A stretch of DNA of 64,000 nt from Nocardia inohanensis NBRC 100128 (GCF_001612945.1 NZ_BDBK01000017.1:248001-312000), one strand, 5' to 3'; numbered from the stretch's first letter, positions 34,466 to 43,075 are shown. Notes: generated by a model not told the origin, from the sequence alone. Numbers and translations are program-made.

Positions 34466-34466
34466 G

Positions 34467-34519
34467 TGGGGTGGCTGACGGGACTCGAACCCGCGACACC
34501 CAGGCACAAGATCGCAGGA
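34467..34519 (-). other. tRNA-His 3'-end remnant, copy B
   Basis: On the minus strand 34497-34467 reads as the T arm (GCGGGTTCGAGTCCCGT), the acceptor 3' strand CAGCCAC, discriminator C and an encoded CCA: a perfect tRNA-His 3' end. The sequence further 5' (34498-34519) does not form a histidine anticodon arm, and no 5' half exists. This is the pattern left when an integrative element uses a tRNA 3' end as its attachment site. Confidence 0.75.
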
Positions 34520-34890
34520 TTTCTGGGGGTACCGGAGCGTCCTCGAGCGACCCTGTCAACCCCGAAAGCGGCAGCTCAGGGGCGGATTTCTGTGGCGAGC
34601 CGCGTCCCTGTCGGTCCTTTGCCGTCCCTCGGTGTCTGCGCTCAGAAGTTGGAAATGAGTTGGAAAGGTTCGAGTCCTCGTCCCTTCGTCGTCCCGGTTC
34701 GTGCTCCCGGGGCGGTCGGCGTGTCGTGGATGCAACACGCCGGAGATCTCTGAAGGTTAGCAACCTGTTAGCAACTGTGCACGGCTGTGGGGAGCTCGAG
34801 TTTTCTTGCTGCTCGATCCGCAGCTGTACCAGCGGTTTGTACAGCGGCCGTGTGCTTGGGCTCGGTGGGTTGTCAGGAGGCGCGCCGGCC

Positions 34891-35108
34891 GTGGATGACC
34901 ATGAGCGGGATGCGCTCGTCCGGACGCACTTCGAGGAGTACGGCCGCGTCATTGGGGCAGGGAGCGGGCGAAGGCTGCGCGTCTCCAACCATTGCTGAAG
35001 TTACGAGATGCGGACCCGGCGTATTACACGCAAATTCGTCTGGCCGAGCTCTCCGGCATGTCGCAGCAGAATGTCTCCTACCTGCTGTCGAAGCCCGCTG
35101 CGTCATAG
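34891..35108 (+). pseudogene. Frameshifted small helix-turn-helix gene
   Basis: A GTG at 34891 has a perfect AGGAGG 10 nt upstream and opens a frame reading VDDHERDALVRTHFEEYGRV. Sense then continues in another frame as ERAKAARLQPLLKLRDADPA and YYTQIRLAELSGMSQQNVSYLLSK up to the TAG at 35106-35108. The second part is a recognisable HTH-like segment. The change of frame falls near 34945-34965. The two halves make one plausible protein of about 70 aa, so this is either a pseudogene or, less likely, a programmed frameshift. It lies directly before the AbiE inverted repeat. Confidence 0.6.
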
Positions 35109-35165
35109 TGGTGCCTCGCCGCCGGTCTTTCCCGGTGTTAGACCGATGGCGAGGGACCCTTGAGG

Positions 35166-35212
35166 TTTAGTATTGGATTTGTAACCTTTTCGCGGACGAA
35201 TCCAATACTAAA
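35166..35212. promoter_or_regulatory. Perfect inverted repeat before abiE operon
   Basis: Arms of 14 bp (TTTAGTATTGGATT at 35166-35179 and its exact complement at 35199-35212) flank a 19-nt spacer. It ends 17 nt before the abiEi start. AbiEi antitoxins of this family autoregulate by binding inverted repeats in their promoter, so this is the probable operator. Confidence 0.8.
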
Positions 35213-35229
35213 GTGAGGCCGGTACGAGG

Positions 35230-35877
35230 ATGGCGACGGACAACGCTCGCGGTGCGGGGCTGCTCGCGGAACTGGCTCGGCAGCCGTTGCGCACTGTCGG
35301 GTCCGTGGAGGCTGCTGCGGTCTCTCGCCATCCGCGACAGCAGTTGGCTCGGCTCGTTGAGCGGGGGGTGCTGCATCGGGTGGCGCAGGGCTTTTACGTC
35401 GTGGTCCCTCAGGAGTATGTCGGTACCTCATGGCTGCCGGGGCTGGAAGCGGTAGCGGCGGGGATCGGCACCGTGGTGTTCGGCGTCGACGACGCGATCG
35501 TGATGGGTGTCAGTGCCGCGCGGATGCATGGCGTGATCCCGCGTTCGTTAGGGGTTGCGTTGGTTGCGGTGCCGCGGCAGCGAGCTGCGTTGCAGTTGGT
35601 CGATCGGGATGCCTCGGTGCGGTTCGTCGCCCGTGATACGGCGCGGTTGGATGCGGAATTGATTCGAACGGAATTGGGTGGGGCGCTTGTGACTACGCCG
35701 GAGCAGACGGTGCTGGATCTGGCTCGCCGTCCGAATCTGGGAGACGCGGCCGTGGACGTGCCGGCCGCGATCCGGGCGTTGTATCGGCGGAGCGATCAGG
35801 AGAGGTTGGTCGAACTGGCGGCCGAGCAGCGCATGCGAGCGACGTTGGACCGAGTGACCGCGATGGTCGGTGAGTGA
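35230..35877 (+). CDS. abiEi: AbiEi-type antitoxin (type IV)
   Basis: This 215-aa protein is predicted to be the antitoxin and transcriptional repressor of an AbiE type IV toxin-antitoxin system. An N-terminal winged-helix region (LLAELARQPLRTVGSVEAAA to VERGVLHRVAQGFYVVVP) matches AbiEi proteins. The C-terminal domain contains TTPEQTVLDLARRP, the usual TxxxTxxD-like segment. It ends with a 4-nt overlap (GTGA) with the toxin gene. The ATG sits 17 nt after a perfect 14-bp inverted repeat. GC content and codon choice are less extreme than in neighbouring core genes, which fits acquisition by transfer. Confidence 0.88.
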   Translation: MATDNARGAGLLAELARQPLRTVGSVEAAAVSRHPRQQLARLVERGVLHRVAQGFYVVVPQEYVGTSWLPGLEAVAAGIGTVVFGVDDAIVMGVSAARMHGVIPRSLGVALVAVPRQRAALQLVDRDASVRFVARDTARLDAELIRTELGGALVTTPEQTVLDLARRPNLGDAAVDVPAAIRALYRRSDQERLVELAAEQRMRATLDRVTAMVGE

Positions 35878-36635
35878 TGAGTTCAGCATTCGACGAACGC
35901 GTCGATATCGCGTCCAAGTTCGGTGTGTCGGCCGCTCAGGTGCAGCGTGATTTCCTGATCTCGCTTGTGCTCGCGCATTTGGCCGAACGGCATGCCGATA
36001 GTGTGCTGTTCATCGGTGGCACCGCGTTGGCTCGCACGCATCTGCCCGATGGTCGCCTGAGTGAGGACATCGATCTGATCGCGCTGGGCAGGAGAACCGA
36101 GATCGCTGATCGGCTGACCCGCGAGCTGCCGCGCGCGGTGTTGCGTCGCTTCGGCAGGTTGAAATGGCGACCCGCCCTGATTGAAGTGTCGGGATCCGAT
36201 GCCGCGTATCTCATGACTGATGACGAGAGCATCGTCCTGAAGATTCAACTGCTGTCACGGATTGGGATGCCGTCGTGGCCAACCGAGTCCAAGGGGCTTG
36301 TTCAGCGCTATCGGGACGCACCCGAGGCCGCGCTTCAGGTGCCGACGCTGCCCGCCTTCGTAGCCGGAAAGACAATGGCGTGGTGTGATCGCGCTGCTGC
36401 CCGAGACCTGTGGGATTTGTGGGCTCTCGCGAACATGGACGCGATCGACGGTGAAGCCGCCGAGTTGTTTCGCCGTCATGGGCCGACCAACAAGGCGCCG
36501 CAGCCATGGCAATTCGCCACCGCGCCGAGCGAGCGGCAATGGCATTCCCAGCTCGCGGGCCAAACCCGCCTAACTGTCTCGGCGCGGGACGCGCTCGAAA
36601 TCGTAAGCGCGGCATGGGAACAGGTGGCTGGCTGA
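35874..36635 (+). CDS. abiEii: AbiEii-type nucleotidyltransferase toxin
   Basis: This protein of about 253 aa is a DNA polymerase beta-like nucleotidyltransferase of the AbiEii family, whose members (for example MenT) transfer nucleotides to tRNA or another RNA and stop growth or abort phage infection. Motif I is intact: FIGGTALARTHLPDGRLSED, with SEDIDL giving the metal-binding Asp pair. A later Lys/Asp block KTMAWCDRAAARDLWDLWAL corresponds to motifs III and IV. Translation starts at GTG 35874 or the ATG right after it and is coupled to abiEi. No truncation is seen, so the pair should be active. Confidence 0.9.
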   Translation: MMSSAFDERVDIASKFGVSAAQVQRDFLISLVLAHLAERHADSVLFIGGTALARTHLPDGRLSEDIDLIALGRRTEIADRLTRELPRAVLRRFGRLKWRPALIEVSGSDAAYLMTDDESIVLKIQLLSRIGMPSWPTESKGLVQRYRDAPEAALQVPTLPAFVAGKTMAWCDRAAARDLWDLWALANMDAIDGEAAELFRRHGPTNKAPQPWQFATAPSERQWHSQLAGQTRLTVSARDALEIVSAAWEQVAG

Positions 36636-36732
36636 GGCTCGTGGCCTATCGAAGGTCAGAGCATCGGCGCGTCACTGTTGTGGTCGAAGTAGTAGCTGTC
36701 GGAGTTTCCGCAGTTGGCTGCGACGAATACCG
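36636..36732. other. Short spacer after abiEii
   Basis: Nothing recognisable is seen; this is the boundary between the toxin gene and the decayed monooxygenase fragment that follows on the other strand. Confidence 0.4.
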
Positions 36733-37067
36733 TATTGCGCTGTCGCCGCGGGATGTCCAGGAATACGTATTGTCGCGCCAGGTGCCATCGACGTTGCTCG
36801 CCTGCTCGATGATGGCGACGTCGTGGAAGCCCTCTTCTTTCATTCGGCGGCCATGCCCGGACCCGCGAACCTGGCGCCGACGATCCCGATGGAAGGTCGC
36901 CGCAGGGCCGGCGGCGAATCCAATTGGTCCTTGATCGGCGTGTTGCTGGGAATTTTTGGGTAGCTCTCCGAATCCTTGTAGTCGTCGATCAGTCCTGGTA
37001 TACAGTGTGACATTGATGACCATTTGTAACAACGATCACTGTTGCTTCGCATCGTGAGCCCATTCAC
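36733..37067 (-). pseudogene. Broken N-terminus of a flavin (Baeyer-Villiger-like) monooxygenase
   Basis: On the minus strand one frame (from about 37067 to 36845) ends in SIGIVGARFAGPGMAAE, a decayed FAD-binding glycine motif. The sense continues in the next frame as EEGFHDVAIIEQASNVDGTW followed by RDNTY. This is the signature of the N-terminal FAD domain of Baeyer-Villiger monooxygenases (normally VGGTWRDNTYPG). The rest of the gene (some 450 aa) is absent. It is a frameshifted, truncated relic. GC is lower than in the flanking mce operon. Confidence 0.7.
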
Positions 37068-37177
37068 TAGAAGAGCGTGAACCGTTGGTGGACAACGTGA
37101 TTCGAGGATGTCGTGGTCGAATTCGAGATCGAAACGTTCCGATGGGATGGCATGGGGACGTGGAAGGGGGCTCGTCG

Positions 37178-38029
37178 ATGAGCGCTCAAGCGGTGGATGG
37201 GGGGCGAATTCGTGGCGAAGCCATGCGTGCGCTGCGGGGGAATGCCTCCGAGACCGTGTTGTCGAGCCTCGGCACGCTCGGACGGGCGTTGCGGTCGGGG
37301 GCCGAAGCGGTCCGGGTGGGCAGTGAAGATGTGGTGCGGGGGCGTTTCCAGTGGCGGGAAAGCTTGCGGCAGGCCTGGTTCCTGATCACCGTCACGGCGA
37401 TTCCGGGCGTGCTGGTCGCCATTCCGTTCGGGGTGATCGTGTCGGCGCAGGTCGGCAATATCGTGCATCAGCTCGGCGCGAATTCGCTGCTGGGTGCGGC
37501 CGGTGGCCTGGGGGTGATCAAGCAAGGGGCACCACTTGCCACGGGCTTGCTGCTGGGTGGCGCGGGCGCGGCAGCCATTGCGGCCGATCTGGGGGCGCGC
37601 ACCATTCGCGAGGAGGTCGATGCCATGCGGGTGATGGGGATCGATCCGGTGCAGCGCCTCGTGGTGCCGCGCATCGCCGCCATGCTGGTGGTCGCGCCGT
37701 TGATCAACATCCTCATCATGGCCACCGGCATCACCGCCGGATATCTGATGTCGGTGGCCCAACTCGACGTGACGCCGGGCAGTTACTGGGAATCGTTCGG
37801 CGCGTTCGCGACACCGGTGGACGTGTGGGTGTCGCTGGTGAAGGCCGCGATCTTCGGGCTGCTGGTGGTGGTGATCGGCTGTCAGCGCGGACTCGAGGCG
37901 CGCGGCGGGCCACGCGGGGTGGCCGACGGGGTGAACGCCGCGGTGATCCTGTCGGTGGTGTCGATCGCTGTCGTCAATACCGGGATCACCCAGGTCGTGA
38001 CCATGTTCTTCCCCACCAGGATCTCGTGA
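37178..38029 (+). CDS. yrbEA: YrbE-family mce permease subunit A
   Basis: This 283-aa integral membrane protein is one of the two MlaE-like permeases of an Mce lipid importer. Several transmembrane helices are visible (AWFLITVTAIPGVLVAIPFG; LVVPRIAAMLVVAPLINILI; AAVILSVVSIAVVNTGITQV). The conserved EExDAMRVMGIDP loop is present as REEVDAMRVMGIDPVQRL. The ATG at 37178 follows GGAAGGGGG; upstream in-frame sequence is not convincing. It overlaps the next gene by 1 nt and begins the operon. Confidence 0.93.
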   Translation: MSAQAVDGGRIRGEAMRALRGNASETVLSSLGTLGRALRSGAEAVRVGSEDVVRGRFQWRESLRQAWFLITVTAIPGVLVAIPFGVIVSAQVGNIVHQLGANSLLGAAGGLGVIKQGAPLATGLLLGGAGAAAIAADLGARTIREEVDAMRVMGIDPVQRLVVPRIAAMLVVAPLINILIMATGITAGYLMSVAQLDVTPGSYWESFGAFATPVDVWVSLVKAAIFGLLVVVIGCQRGLEARGGPRGVADGVNAAVILSVVSIAVVNTGITQVVTMFFPTRIS

Positions 38030-38892
38030 TGGCGGCCTCGCCGTACGTGCCCTTGCCGCTGCGTCCCCTTGTGCAGGTGCGCCGGCATATTCATCCATGG
38101 AAACCGTTGGACGCCATCGGTTTCGCACTCGGCTTCGCTTGGCAGGTGCTCGCGGCGGTGCCACTTACCTTGCGGCACTACCGATCTCAAGTGATGGTGA
38201 CGATCACCGATATGACCTGGGGTCGTGGTTCGGTCATCGTAGGCGGCGGCACGGCGGCGGTGATGGTGGTGATGGGCGCGGCGGTCGGCGCGTCGATCGG
38301 CATCGAGGCATACAGCGCGCTGAACATGGTGTCGCTGGGCCAGGCCAGCGGGCTGGTGTCGGCGTTCGCCAATACCCGGGAGCTCGCGCCGATCGCGGCG
38401 GGGGTCGGGTTCGCCGCGCAGGCCGGATGCCGCATGACCGCCGAGATCGGGTCGATGCGGATCTCGGAGGAGATCGACGCCATCGAGTCGCTCGGTATCC
38501 GGTCGGTGCCGTTCGTGGTGACCACCCGCGTGATCGCCGCGGTGGTGTCGATCGTGCCGACCTTCCTGATCGCGCTGATCCTCAGCTATGCGGCCTCGGC
38601 GCTGATCGTGACCACCCTGCACGGCGAGCCCAGCGGGGTCTACCAGCACTACTTCACCGACTATCTGTTCGGCTGGGACGTCCTGGCGGCGGTGCTGAAA
38701 GTGGTGGTGTTCGCGGTGGCGGTCATCCTGATCCATTGCTACCAAGGCTTTTTCGCTTACGGCGGTCCGGAGGGCGTGGGTATCGCCTCGGGCCGCGCCA
38801 TCCGGGCGAGTTTCGTCGCCATCATCACGCTCGACATGGTGCTGACCCTGCTGTTGTGGGGCTACACCTCGCCGATCACGTTCTCCGGGTAG
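38029..38892 (+). CDS. yrbEB: YrbE-family mce permease subunit B
   Basis: This 287-aa partner permease shares the MlaE fold. The conserved loop appears as RISEEIDAIESLGIRSVPFV, preceded by AGCRMTAEIGSMR, and helices are predicted on both sides. The start codon overlaps the stop of yrbEA (TGATG), with AGGA 8 nt upstream, so translation is coupled. An ATPase (MceG) needed to energise the system is not encoded here; in this group it is normally unlinked. Confidence 0.93.
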   Translation: MAASPYVPLPLRPLVQVRRHIHPWKPLDAIGFALGFAWQVLAAVPLTLRHYRSQVMVTITDMTWGRGSVIVGGGTAAVMVVMGAAVGASIGIEAYSALNMVSLGQASGLVSAFANTRELAPIAAGVGFAAQAGCRMTAEIGSMRISEEIDAIESLGIRSVPFVVTTRVIAAVVSIVPTFLIALILSYAASALIVTTLHGEPSGVYQHYFTDYLFGWDVLAAVLKVVVFAVAVILIHCYQGFFAYGGPEGVGIASGRAIRASFVAIITLDMVLTLLLWGYTSPITFSG

Positions 38893-38902
38893 GGGGATCG
38901 CC

Positions 38903-39967
38903 ATGCCTGCTTACGGATTACCGGGGGTCACGACGACTCCCAGGGCCGCGCGCGTCGCGGGACTTGCGGTCGCCGTGGCGACCGCCGCGGGAGTGCTTGC
39001 CACCCAGCTGATTCCGAACCGGCCCGATCCGGCCACCATGGCGGTGACCGTGCGGACCGAGCGCATCGGCACCGGCGTCGAAACCGGCAGCGATGTGCGT
39101 TTCGCGGGGGTGCGCATCGGATCGGTCACCGGCGTCGACCGGGAAGCCGATGGCAGCCAGCGGCTCGAAATGCGGATAGACAGAACCGATTCCGTCGGCC
39201 TGACCGATGCGCTGTCGCTGGATTACGCGCCCGGCAACCTGTTCGGCATCAGCGAGGTGGTGCTGAAACCTGGCAGCGGGGGCACCGCGCTGATCGACGC
39301 CTCGGTGATCGACCTGACCGGTCCCAATGCCGGTCGTGCCGCGGATGCCACGATCTCCGCACTGCTGAATTCGCTGGGGCAGTTCACCAATGACGTGCTC
39401 ACCCCGCAGCTGACCGCGGTGCTGAGCAAGATTGCCACCGAGACCCGGGCCTTCGCGCCGCTCATGCAGGCCATCGTCACCACGATGCAGGCGGTCGCCG
39501 ATACGCAGCGGCTGCCCTCGTCGTTCCTGCTCGAGCAGTACGGGTCCACGCTGGCGGGACTGCCGCCGACGGTGCGCGGGCTGCTGGATCTGCTCAACGC
39601 CCCCTTCTCGAACGCGTACCTGGCCCAGCCGGGGAAGATCGACAAGTTCAACGCCAACCTGGACATGATCAAAGACGACCTGCTCACCGCGGCGAACGAC
39701 CTGCTGATCACCGGCCGCACCCACTACGCCGAATACGTCGACATCCTCACTCCGCTGCTGACCGCGCTGGCACACACCGTGCCCCGCCCGCAGCAGTCGA
39801 GCGCCGAACTCGCCGAACTGCTGCGCCGCCTGCACGAGGCCATGCCGGATAACGGCAACGGCCCGGTGCTGAACCTGTCCGTCGCGCTGCGCGGGGTGCC
39901 CGCCGTGGCGGTTCCGCTGGCCGGACTGCTCGGCGCGACGCCCACACCCGCCGGGGGTGAACGATGA
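38903..39967 (+). CDS. mceA: Mce family protein A
   Basis: This 354-aa Mce/MlaD substrate-binding subunit is anchored by one N-terminal membrane segment (VAGLAVAVATAAGVLATQL). The MCE domain follows (about 45-130; VETGSDVRFAGVRIGSVTGV) and then the helical domain that builds the periplasmic tunnel. Proteins of this kind form a hetero-hexamer that shuttles lipids or sterols across the envelope. It starts 10 bp after yrbEB with AGGGGG as SD and overlaps mceB by 4 nt. Confidence 0.92.
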   Translation: MPAYGLPGVTTTPRAARVAGLAVAVATAAGVLATQLIPNRPDPATMAVTVRTERIGTGVETGSDVRFAGVRIGSVTGVDREADGSQRLEMRIDRTDSVGLTDALSLDYAPGNLFGISEVVLKPGSGGTALIDASVIDLTGPNAGRAADATISALLNSLGQFTNDVLTPQLTAVLSKIATETRAFAPLMQAIVTTMQAVADTQRLPSSFLLEQYGSTLAGLPPTVRGLLDLLNAPFSNAYLAQPGKIDKFNANLDMIKDDLLTAANDLLITGRTHYAEYVDILTPLLTALAHTVPRPQQSSAELAELLRRLHEAMPDNGNGPVLNLSVALRGVPAVAVPLAGLLGATPTPAGGER

Positions 39968-40962
39968 AATCTGTTCCCGCGCTGGCGATCAAGCTCGGCA
40001 GTTTCGCGGTCGCCATGCTGCTGTTGCTGTTCGGTGTGTTCCAGGCCTTGCAGCGGCCGGTGGACGACACCCGTAGCTTTACCGCGCTGTTCACCGACGC
40101 GAATGGCTTGCGTGCCGGAAACGACGTGCGGCTGTTCGGGGTTCGCGTGGGCAAGGTGTCGGGGATCGCCCTGGACGGGGCGCGGGCCAAGGTCACCTTC
40201 ACCATGCGCACCGATCACCCCATGTACGCCAACAACACCCTGGCCATCCGCTATCAAAGTCTCACCGGGCAGCGGTATCTCGATGTCCAGCAGGCCGAGA
40301 GTCCGGCGGGGCGGACGAATCCGGGCGACACCATCGGCGTCGACCGCACGGTCCCGGCCTTCGACATCACCACCCTGTTCAACGGCCTGCAACCGGTGCT
40401 GGCGGAGTTGACACCGCAGGATCTGAATCGCTTCGCCGACAGCATGATCAGTGTGCTGAACGGTGACGGCACCGGCCTGGGTCCGGCCCTGGACGCCATC
40501 GAGAAGCTGAGCGATTACACCACCGACCGGCAGGCGGTGATCTCCACGCTGGTGCGCAATCTGGCGTTGGTGGCCGATCAGATCGGCGGCAGCTCGGGCA
40601 ATGCCATGGTGATGATGTCGCAGCTCACCGCGATCTTCGTCGAGCTCCAGGAGAAGATCGGCGGGCTCATCGATTTCGGCGTCACCATCCCGCCGGTGCT
40701 GCGGCCGGCCATGAGCCTGCTCTACACGCTCGGCCTCACCGGCGATCCGAATCCGGACCTGGACAACCTGATTCGCGTCGCCATGCCGGATCCGGCCCAG
40801 GCGGTGCGGACGCTCGGGCAGGTGCCCGCCCTGCTGCAATCGCTCACCGCGCTGGTGCCGGACCCCGGGACCGTGCCGACCTGTTCTCAGGGCACCGCGC
40901 AAGCGCCGCAACCGCTGCGCGTGCTCATCGCCGGACAAAGGATCGCATTGTGCAACGGCTGA
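39964..40962 (+). CDS. mceB: Mce family protein B
   Basis: This 332-aa subunit has an N-terminal membrane helix (GSFAVAMLLLLFGVFQAL) and an MCE domain with LRAGNDVRLFGVRVGKVSGI, followed by RYLDVQQAE. A helical region follows. Two Cys near the C-terminus (TCSQG, ALCNG) are usual for MceB proteins. Its ATGA start overlaps the mceA stop, and its own end overlaps mceC by 13 nt. Confidence 0.92.
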   Translation: MKSVPALAIKLGSFAVAMLLLLFGVFQALQRPVDDTRSFTALFTDANGLRAGNDVRLFGVRVGKVSGIALDGARAKVTFTMRTDHPMYANNTLAIRYQSLTGQRYLDVQQAESPAGRTNPGDTIGVDRTVPAFDITTLFNGLQPVLAELTPQDLNRFADSMISVLNGDGTGLGPALDAIEKLSDYTTDRQAVISTLVRNLALVADQIGGSSGNAMVMMSQLTAIFVELQEKIGGLIDFGVTIPPVLRPAMSLLYTLGLTGDPNPDLDNLIRVAMPDPAQAVRTLGQVPALLQSLTALVPDPGTVPTCSQGTAQAPQPLRVLIAGQRIALCNG

Positions 40963-41972
40963 CGAAACCCACTGCGCGGCCGCGCATTCGGCGGGCATCC
41001 GGTCCGCCTCCGGACGATGCCACCCGTCGTCGGCTCGATATTCGCTGGGGAGTGATCGGACTGGTCGTGGTCGTGGCGGCCGCCATCGGCATCACCGTGC
41101 TGTCGACCGTGCAGACCGGCGTGCGCGATTACTCGGCGTTCCTGACCGATGCCGCCTCGCTGCGCACCGGTGACGAAGTGCGGGTCGCGGGCCTGACCGT
41201 GGGCAAGGTGACCGCGCTGGAGCTGAAGGCCGACCGGGTGCTCATGCGTTTCACCGTGGACGACGCCGTATTCGTCGGTGACCGCACCACCCTTGACGTG
41301 CGCATGCTCACCATCGTGGGCGGCCACTATCTTGCGGTGCAGCCCGCGGGCGAAGAACCCTTGGGCGACACCACCATTCCGTCCGATCGCGTGGTGCTGC
41401 CGTACAGCCTGCCCCGCGTATTCCAGGACGCGGTCACCCCGCTACGACAGATCGACGGTGACGTGCTGCGGCGCAGCTTCGGTGAACTCGCCCAAGCCGT
41501 CGAGACCACGCCGGACGGCTTCCGGCGCATGACCACTGCGGTCGGCACCATCGTCGGCATCATGGATCAGCAGAATGCGCAGGTCTCCAAGATGCTGTCG
41601 GTCTCCGACGAGTACCTGACCGCGCTGGCGCGCAACAAATCGGTGGTCGGCACGCTCATCGCCCGCTTCCGGATCCTCGAGACGCTGGTGGCGGACAACC
41701 AGGCGCAGGTCGGGGAATCGTTGGCGAACCTGGCCACCGTGCTGAGCCAGGTCGCGCCGCTGGCGCGCCTGTGGACCTCGGACGGCGCACCCGCCGCGCA
41801 GGTGGTGACCGATTCGATCGACGCGCTCCAGCAGCTGGCCGACAAACTGGGCGCGCTGCGGGACGCGCTGACCGGCGTGGGCGCGAAGCTCACCGCACTC
41901 GCCGGTCCGGAGGACCGGTCCGGGCAAGCTCCGCCCGCCGTGTGCGTACCGGTCCCGGGAAGGAACTGCTGA
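40950..41972 (+). CDS. mceC: Mce family protein C
   Basis: This 340-aa subunit is anchored by a helix (WGVIGLVVVVAAAIGITVL) and has an MCE domain with LRTGDEVRVAGLTVGKVTAL and GGHYLAVQPAGEEPLG. The C-terminal tail ends in VCVPVPGRNC. Its GTG start at 40950 lies within the end of mceB, and its stop shares one base with the mceD start. It belongs to the same importer complex. Confidence 0.92.
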   Translation: MQRLTKPTARPRIRRASGPPPDDATRRRLDIRWGVIGLVVVVAAAIGITVLSTVQTGVRDYSAFLTDAASLRTGDEVRVAGLTVGKVTALELKADRVLMRFTVDDAVFVGDRTTLDVRMLTIVGGHYLAVQPAGEEPLGDTTIPSDRVVLPYSLPRVFQDAVTPLRQIDGDVLRRSFGELAQAVETTPDGFRRMTTAVGTIVGIMDQQNAQVSKMLSVSDEYLTALARNKSVVGTLIARFRILETLVADNQAQVGESLANLATVLSQVAPLARLWTSDGAPAAQVVTDSIDALQQLADKLGALRDALTGVGAKLTALAGPEDRSGQAPPAVCVPVPGRNC

Positions 41973-43075
41973 TGCTGACCCGATTGTTCGCCGCGCGCGG
42001 CTTCCTCTCCGCCGTGGTCGTCGCCGGGCTGGTGCTCGGCGCGGTCGTCGGCTATCAGATACTGCGGCCCACACCGGAGCTTCGCGCCTACTGCGCCGAC
42101 ATGCCGGACGCCATCGGGCTGTACGAGGGCAGCGACGTCACCGTCATGGGCGTGCGCGTCGGTTCGGTGACCGGCGTCCGGCCGCACGGCGCCACCGCCC
42201 GGGTGGAGTTCGAGATACTCGCCGGACGCCGCCTGCCCACCGACGTCGGCGCGACCACCCTCGCCGATTCCCTTGTCGCCGACCGCAAACTCGCGCTCAT
42301 CGGGGCCGAACCCGCTGGGCCGGGCTGGGATTCGGGCCGCTGCATCACCAATACCGTGACGCCGAAGAGCCTCAGCGCCACCTTCAGCGCGCTGGCCGGG
42401 CTCGCCGATCAGCTCAGCGGCACCGGCGACCCGGACCGGCCGAATCTGCTGGCGCGCGGGATCACCGCCGCCGACACCGTGACCGCCGGCACCGGCGAGC
42501 AGATCAACGCCATCATCCAGCGGCTGGGCACGGCCCTGAACTCGCCCGACGCGGCCATCGGCCATATCGGCGCACTGCTGGACGCGCTCGGCTCCCTGGC
42601 GCACAGCGCCGCCACCTACTGGCCGGAAGTCAAGGACATGCTCACCCGCCTCGCCCCAGCCCTCGACGCCGTCAACAATGTCGTCGTGCCGCCGGTGCTG
42701 ACTATCATCACCGAATTGCACGACGTGCTGCCCGCACTCAACAACCTCACCGTCACCCTCGGCGGCCCCCTGCTGCGCAAGCTGGACGCGGTGGAGAACC
42801 TGCCGCAGCTGTTGCAGGCCGGTGTCGGCTCGCTGAGCGGTCTGCTGCAACTGGTTCCGTCGATCGGCACGGCCTTCACCCGCCTGGTCGATCCGGCGAC
42901 CGGAGCCGTCTCGGTGGCCTATGCCGCACCGAATATCGCTGTGCCGCAGGCGGATGCGGGCCAGGTGTGCGCGGCGGCCGACGCACTCGCCCCGGGCAGC
43001 TGCACCGACGCCGGGAACGGCCTGGTGACCGTGCCGCTGGCCCGGGTACTCCTGGGATCGGTGGGTGCGCGATGA
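41972..43075 (+). CDS. mceD: Mce family protein D
   Basis: This 367-aa subunit starts with a membrane helix (FLSAVVVAGLVLGAVVGYQI). Its MCE domain is seen as LYEGSDVTVMGVRVGSVTGV followed by a phospholipid-contact segment. A helical domain continues to a C-terminus containing two Cys (VCAAADALAPGSC). The ATG at 41972 overlaps the mceC stop with AAGGA 8 nt upstream. It overlaps mceE by 4 nt. Confidence 0.92.
   Translation: MLTRLFAARGFLSAVVVAGLVLGAVVGYQILRPTPELRAYCADMPDAIGLYEGSDVTVMGVRVGSVTGVRPHGATARVEFEILAGRRLPTDVGATTLADSLVADRKLALIGAEPAGPGWDSGRCITNTVTPKSLSATFSALAGLADQLSGTGDPDRPNLLARGITAADTVTAGTGEQINAIIQRLGTALNSPDAAIGHIGALLDALGSLAHSAATYWPEVKDMLTRLAPALDAVNNVVVPPVLTIITELHDVLPALNNLTVTLGGPLLRKLDAVENLPQLLQAGVGSLSGLLQLVPSIGTAFTRLVDPATGAVSVAYAAPNIAVPQADAGQVCAAADALAPGSCTDAGNGLVTVPLARVLLGSVGAR

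Larger units (their letters stand above)
34375..34890. other. Gene-poor stretch with terminator and tRNA-His remnant
   Basis: About 515 bp hold a terminator (34427-34465), a tRNA-His 3'-end remnant, and then about 360 bp with no gene I can support. A direct repeat GTTAGCAAC at 34756-34764 and 34767-34775 could be an old recombination site. Confidence 0.5.

Noticed and set aside
34660..34690. GGTTCGAGTCC in the plus strand, considered as another tRNA T arm
   Set aside because: The flanking bases do not pair into a T stem and no acceptor stem follows.
34787..35170. A 127-aa plus-strand open frame
   Set aside because: It overlaps the frameshifted HTH gene and the abiE inverted repeat, and its composition is not protein-like; the other frames explain the sequence better.
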